DNA of 64,000 nt from positions 3,102,501-3,166,500 of the forward strand of contig NC_088311.1 of NCBI RefSeq assembly GCF_910592395.1, read 5' to 3'. Position numbers and translations under genes: made by a program. Within the stretch, counting starts at the first letter, position 1, and each line of letters starts with the position of its first letter. Below are positions 60,201 through 64,000 of the stretch, one piece after another. The stretch is from Lineus longissimus. Its lineage: Eukaryota; Nemertea; Pilidiophora; Heteronemertea; Lineidae. Below the pieces are notes generated by a model, which searched no databases, was not told the DNA's origin, and worked only from the letters and a program-made list of their open reading frames with translations.

Positions 60201-60985
60201 ATAAATTCGCTTATATTTGACACATAAAAAGTTGTGAAGATATATGTACATACAATAACATATCAAATGTCATCCAATTATTTTTAGATTCAATAATCTT
60301 CAGTAAGGTTATCAAAAGCGGCCATAGACAGTGATTATCTTTTGGTTTGACCATAGACCAGAATGGTTCATAACATGAGCCATAACATGAGCTTTGCCGT
60401 TTTTGTTCATGGTCCCTAAGGCAGTGCCTGCAGAGCTGAAAAATCCCTTTTTCAGGTCCGATAAACTTCTGCTCACAAGACAAATCAAGTGTTAAGGAGT
60501 GACAACAGAATCGTCGTCAAATCCCTTTTTTGTGATGTCACAACTGACGTCAGAAGTCACACGTGACATCACACAAAACTCATTTTGTCACATCATCGGA
60601 AGTTTATTGGACCTGAAAAACTAGTTTCTGGGCACTGTGAGCGCTATCATCAGGGCTTGAACAAATGCAGCAAGCCCGGTTGTATATTGGCATGCAACAA
60701 ATGCTTGGAAAGCCAACACAGATAAAGAGTGGTCCGAGGAACCACAGGCTGGTTAATGAAATAACTTCATGGCCAAATCAATTGGGAGGAAATTAACGCC
60801 AAATAGACATTGACATATCAACCATTGGTAAATTAAGATAATATCTGTTACTACGGCAACTGTAAACACTGTAATAATTGAACTAAGAGATGACTTAGGA
60901 ATATTGAATTTGGGAGGAAATACACACTTTTTATAATGAAATTGTTAGATATCACAAAAAGGGGATATCAAAATAGGTCATAATT

Positions 60986-61020
<35 letters not shown>

Positions 61021-63055
61021 AACTGGACTAACTTAACTTACCCTGGATTATAGTTGTATAAGGCTTGTTTCGATTCTCTTCTTGGGAGTGTTTTGGTCTT
61101 GGCACACTTGCGCTCCTGAAATTGGCAACGTACACAATCAGTCAACCCGTAAGAAACACCTACCATATTCCAAGTCCACTGAAATACCAAAGGCACAAAG
61201 CCTAATGAATTATAGTTAATAAAAAATCAATTATCCGATATGAAACATGTCACTGGCAATGATGATATGAAGAAATTGATTGATTGTTGCCAAGCTTTGT
61301 GAAATCTTCCTCACCATCGTAAATCGACCAAAGCGACTATTTTCGCAAGATTGGATTTGAAGCAATGGGCTATCAAGAAACCCGGTCATGACCAGACCAA
61401 GGTTCTATTTTCATAATCATATTTTATCATGTTTCATAATCACATTTGGCTAGAGTTGTAAGGTATAGAATTACAATGCAATATTATGTCATCAGAATAT
61501 CATCAAAGGCAACTTCTTCCATATCTGCATAGTTGAGATGTTGACCCACCCCATATTGCAGAGATGAAATGCACATGCCCTACTTGCACTCATGATATTT
61601 GTGCAATGCAGGTCTAATACAGCACCCACCGTGCCATGGTCGAAAGTGTTGCAAATTGAATTGAATTAGCTGATATCTAATGCAAAATTCCTGCGATGGC
61701 ACAAAAGCACATGAATTCATCTAATTTGGTAGCCTAGCAACATGTGAAATTCCAAAAAAATCCAGAAAAATTTACCTGCTCAAGTCGAGCATTAGTATCA
61801 AAGTGACTTGTTTGACACAGCATGAACTGTTACAATGAATATTTAAAAACTTACATCATTTAAAATTCTTGTTTTGAGAGTCAATAAACGAGAAGTTGTC
61901 TACACTCATTAAGATTAAGCTAACAGTGGCAAGGTATTAAGCTAACAAAAGAATTTGAAATTATATTGGACTAAATGGACTGGTAAATAATGGTTTTTAG
62001 TGTACAGATGAGGACCCGAGATTCATTGTTTGAATTTCCTTCAGATTGGTAATTTGGTAAACACCTCCCCAGACATGCCAGATTTTTAATAGCTTGACCT
62101 TTTCTACTTCATGGGACTGACTAATCTGTCACCAAAATGTGTCCTTGGGCCAGATGTCCTACTGGCAGAGGTGTATCCTAAGAAAGATATTTCATACCCA
62201 CCCATTTTAATTTAAAGAGGCAGGCCTCTCACAAAACCGCTAATTCAAATAATTGGGTTAGTCACATTTGTTAGAAATGATATCAAAGAACCTAGCAAAG
62301 AAATTCTTTTGATGTTTTATCATTAATCTCGACTTTGAGAGTTCATCCTCTCTTTCCCAGTGAAGGATCAAATTGAAAATATAATTTTCTCAGAGAGTAC
62401 ATACTTTGCACTTCTCGCACATAGTCTATGAAATTCTTCCCTCTGTCTCTCCACAATATCAGAGGAGGACTTTGGACGGTACGACGTCTTTTGAGCGACA
62501 TCACTGACATCGACCAGCCGCATCGAAAGGACAGGATTTCTTGGCGCACGAACGGCATGTCTTGTTTCAATGTCACCTAGGGGGCGCCTCTGAAAAGGAA
62601 TGAATACATAGATGTCAGGAATGAAAAATAGAATGTTGTTATCTGGATAGATAATCAAAATGTAAGTACTGAGCAACTCATAAGTCTACGACCAGATGTC
62701 CTAACTGAATGAAGACATCAATTAAATTCGTTTGAAAGCCTTATCATGAGCAATCAAGTACCTGTAGGTTTTTTTTTGTTTCTAATTGTAAAATCGATTA
62801 TTGAAATTATTGACGAGGACAATGTCACAATCTATTTGTATTGAGCACATTACCAAATAGTCCATTGGGACAATTTGTCCCAGAACAGCGTGCTATGTTT
62901 GTACACAGAAAGTGACATATAAATAGTGGTCGTCTGGGCAGTCTGTCTGAATTCATGTGATCAAAAGTTCTTACCTTCATCGTCTTCTTGAAGAGTTCCT
63001 TGGAATGAAGCCCCAAATCCAAGGAATTTAACACGTTCAGGTACTCTACAGCCAT
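52948..63055 (-). CDS. Unrecognised 776-residue, largely disordered protein, 8 coding exons
   Basis: Join on the minus strand: 63055-62975, 62589-62405, 61115-61042, 59606-59481, 59220-58963, 58645-58471, 56349-56211, 54240-52948. All seven junctions close in phase and every intron is GT-AG, so the model is robust although I recognise no domain. The N terminus is a short helix (MAVEYLNVLNSLDLGLHSKE) followed at 28-35 by RRPLGDIE, which has the RxxLGxI form of cyclin-type destruction boxes. A predicted helix with ERQREEFHRL follows at about 75. Exons 3-4 are basic and proline/serine-rich. KPVIF at 352-356 fits the PP1-docking RVxF pattern. The 430-residue last exon is rich in S, T, P, E and D. 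No signal peptide or membrane segment. A cell-cycle or cytoskeletal role is only a guess from the motifs. Confidence 0.8.
54241..56210. other. Intron of the unrecognised gene, 2.0 kb
   Basis: AT-rich, no repeats of note and no frame with domain character. The introns 59607-61041 and 61116-62404 are similar apart from the items listed separately. Confidence 0.6.
56211..56349 (-). CDS. Unrecognised gene, exon 7
   Basis: DLPDMGQVGVKDEIKEPVPL, then CWSDQLKKPEVKVWTARGEQ. Acceptor TTGCAG, donor GTAAGT, ending in phase 0. Confidence 0.8.
57184..57231. repeat. Polypyrimidine C/T run, G-rich on the transcribed-sense strand
   Basis: A 48-bp run of C tracts of 3-9 bases separated by single T. On the minus strand, which is the sense strand of the surrounding gene, it reads as consecutive G tracts, a strong G-quadruplex pattern. 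It lies in the intron between exons 6 and 7. Confidence 0.9.
58471..58645 (-). CDS. Unrecognised gene, exon 6
   Basis: MKNSEEYFSIDGRTGMVVAK then DKVQIGVNGRLSKTTSSR. FSIDGRTGMV looks cadherin-like but stands alone. Acceptor TTTCAG, donor GTAAGT. Confidence 0.78.
58963..59220 (-). CDS. Unrecognised gene, exon 5
   Basis: Reads SRLTVQIDPEYYERSLAKKQ, NLNVGIFIRGKKKEG, TQWLTFGGGVRNSAG. This is the most ordered-looking stretch of the protein. Acceptor CCTAG, donor GTAGGT. Confidence 0.8.
59481..59606 (-). CDS. Unrecognised gene, exon 4
   Basis: Basic, proline-rich: KGENTHKASNRPQSCPN, SSWRNPALKRPTSGPQRPK. Acceptor TTTGCAG, donor GTAAG. Confidence 0.77.
60531..60573. promoter_or_regulatory. Nested palindrome with three CRE-like sites
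   Basis: TGTGATGTCAC (60531-60541) and GTGACATCACA (60563-60573) are exact inverted repeats; CTGACGTCAG, a full CRE palindrome, sits between them at 60544-60553. It lies in the intron between exons 4 and 3 of the unrecognised gene. Binding by CREB/ATF-type bZIP factors is plausible but not shown. Confidence 0.5.
60986..61019. repeat. ATG/GAT trinucleotide microsatellite, about 11 units
   Basis: Uninterrupted (ATG)n directly before the exon 3 donor region (61041). Intronic, so not translated. Confidence 0.92.
61042..61115 (-). CDS. Unrecognised gene, exon 3 (74 bp)
   Basis: SASVPRPKHSQEENRNKPYT then TIIQ. Acceptor TTTCAG, donor GTAAGT; its 1-72-1 base arrangement exactly bridges exons 2 and 4. 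Confidence 0.75.
62405..62589 (-). CDS. Unrecognised gene, exon 2
   Basis: Starts RRPLGDIETRHAVRAPRNP, contains SMRLVDVSDVAQKT and ERQREEFHRLCARSA. Donor GTATGT, two bases left over. Confidence 0.8.
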
Positions 63056-63089
63056 CTTAAGGTGGTTATTGTGACATCACGAAAAACAT
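62975..63089 (-). CDS. Unrecognised gene, exon 1 of the coding set (with 34 bp of 5' UTR)
   Basis: ATG ending at 63055, preceded by CTTAAG. Encodes 27 residues ending FKKTMK in phase 0 before GTAAG. A CTTTAG acceptor at 63090 suggests an upstream noncoding exon. GTGACATCAC lies in the UTR at 63071-63080. Confidence 0.75.
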
Positions 63090-64000
63090 CTAAAGAAAAG
63101 AAAGTAAATCTGAGTCAAACCTTGACAACCAAATGAATCTCTGTAAGATGGCTCTGTTTCACTGAGGTGTGAATGTTGTGAAACCAAGTTGATGAACAGA
63201 GGCTGAAGGGTGTGCTAAGTGAAATCAAACCCATTTTGACGTATCAAACGGGTGTAAAAATCAAGAAATAATAGCCAATTATTGACGAAAATGGACAAAA
63301 GTGGTCCTACCTGATTCAAAATAGATCTTTAGGTCAATATGTAGCCCAAAGAAATGTCTTCAGAATATTGATAAGCCTATGGCCTAGCACGTATAACATG
63401 CATGTACATGTACTAAATGCAGTCTTATCACGGTGGGACATAGGCCTACCTAGAAACGATAATCCTGATCATATTTTGTCAAAGACAGATTAAGCCTTGG
63501 ATTAGCCACTTGGTTCGCTCGACCTATCGGATTGCTCTCTGATCCTATTCCCCCATGAATAAACAATCAATTACAAACAGACGCTCTATTCATGGCTGTT
63601 TGGACAGTGAGCTGACCTAAATGTTCATGATATATTACACAATGAAAATAAAATGCTTTCCTTGATGTCAAATATGCAATGAAGCATCTAATTTCAAATT
63701 AACAGTTGAGATTTAAAGCCGCAGTACTGTGCCTTTAAATGAATTCAGGGGACACTAATCACAGTTAATGATGATGAAGATTCTATCTGAATTGTCACCT
63801 GCTCATTGGCAATGCGAGGACATCAATGTCACGCCATTGTGTCATTCTGTGCAATATCTGTGGCGCCAGTTGTGCAAATTCAATGAGCAGCAACTGGAAG
63901 AAATGCAACTTTTAGATTCTGTCATGAAAAGATGCCCCAACAATGGGATGAGTGGTCGGAGGCAACAGTTTTATGTTCATTCAAGGTGTCATCATTAGAT
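63090..64000. other. 5' flank of the unrecognised gene up to the window edge
   Basis: Contains the acceptor region of the first coding exon and presumably a noncoding exon that I cannot place. A 76-codon plus-strand frame at 63768-63998 has a plausible helix but no further support. Confidence 0.45.

Noticed and set aside
1-64000. CRISPR array, bacterial operon or defence system
   Set aside because: The window is a eukaryotic chromosome with spliced genes; the tandem repeats found are contiguous satellites without unique spacers.

Overview
The window is eukaryotic, from a metazoan nuclear genome and most probably a marine invertebrate. The genes have many short exons joined by GT-AG introns. 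The products belong to animal families: a laminin-G/EGF cell-surface or secreted protein of the axotactin/CNTNAP type, an XK-related membrane protein and BTBD19. The DNA is AT-rich, intergenic space is long, and small non-autonomous transposon-like repeats are common. No prokaryotic operon, rRNA gene, intact tRNA gene or CRISPR array was seen. The phylum cannot be fixed from sequence alone. An axotactin-type gene together with an enriched AGGCCTA motif would fit a lophotrochozoan or another non-vertebrate.

Layout. (1) 1-13325, minus strand: 19 coding exons of an axotactin-like gene. The signal peptide is at 13307 and the gene runs off the left edge inside its fifth laminin-G domain. Every exon-exon phase closes, giving about 1115 residues in the window. 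(2) 13326-44748: about 31 kb with no gene I can support. It holds repeats: a family with a ~131-bp tandem unit and pogo/Tigger-like ends, two ~182-bp MITE-like copies in opposite orientation, a perfect 38-bp inverted repeat, a ~29-bp minisatellite, a ~180-bp degenerate tandem array and tRNA-like SINE fragments. A CpG-richer patch at 42.6-43.1 kb carries CACGTG and TGACGTCA boxes. (3) 44749-47122, plus strand: a three-exon XK-related gene encoding 446 residues. (4) 48031-50901, plus strand: an eight-exon BTBD19 gene encoding 315 residues. (5) 52948-63055, minus strand: an eight-coding-exon gene for a 776-residue, mostly disordered protein that I do not recognise. It has a cyclin-like destruction-box motif near the N terminus and a PP1-docking-like motif. 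It converges tail to tail on BTBD19.

The four genes do not form an evident pathway; they are ordinary animal neighbours. The items most worth checking are the unrecognised gene with its candidate degron, the 131-bp repeat family whose arrays sit against two exons of the axotactin-like gene, the N-terminal domain exchange in that gene, and the 38-bp perfect palindrome.
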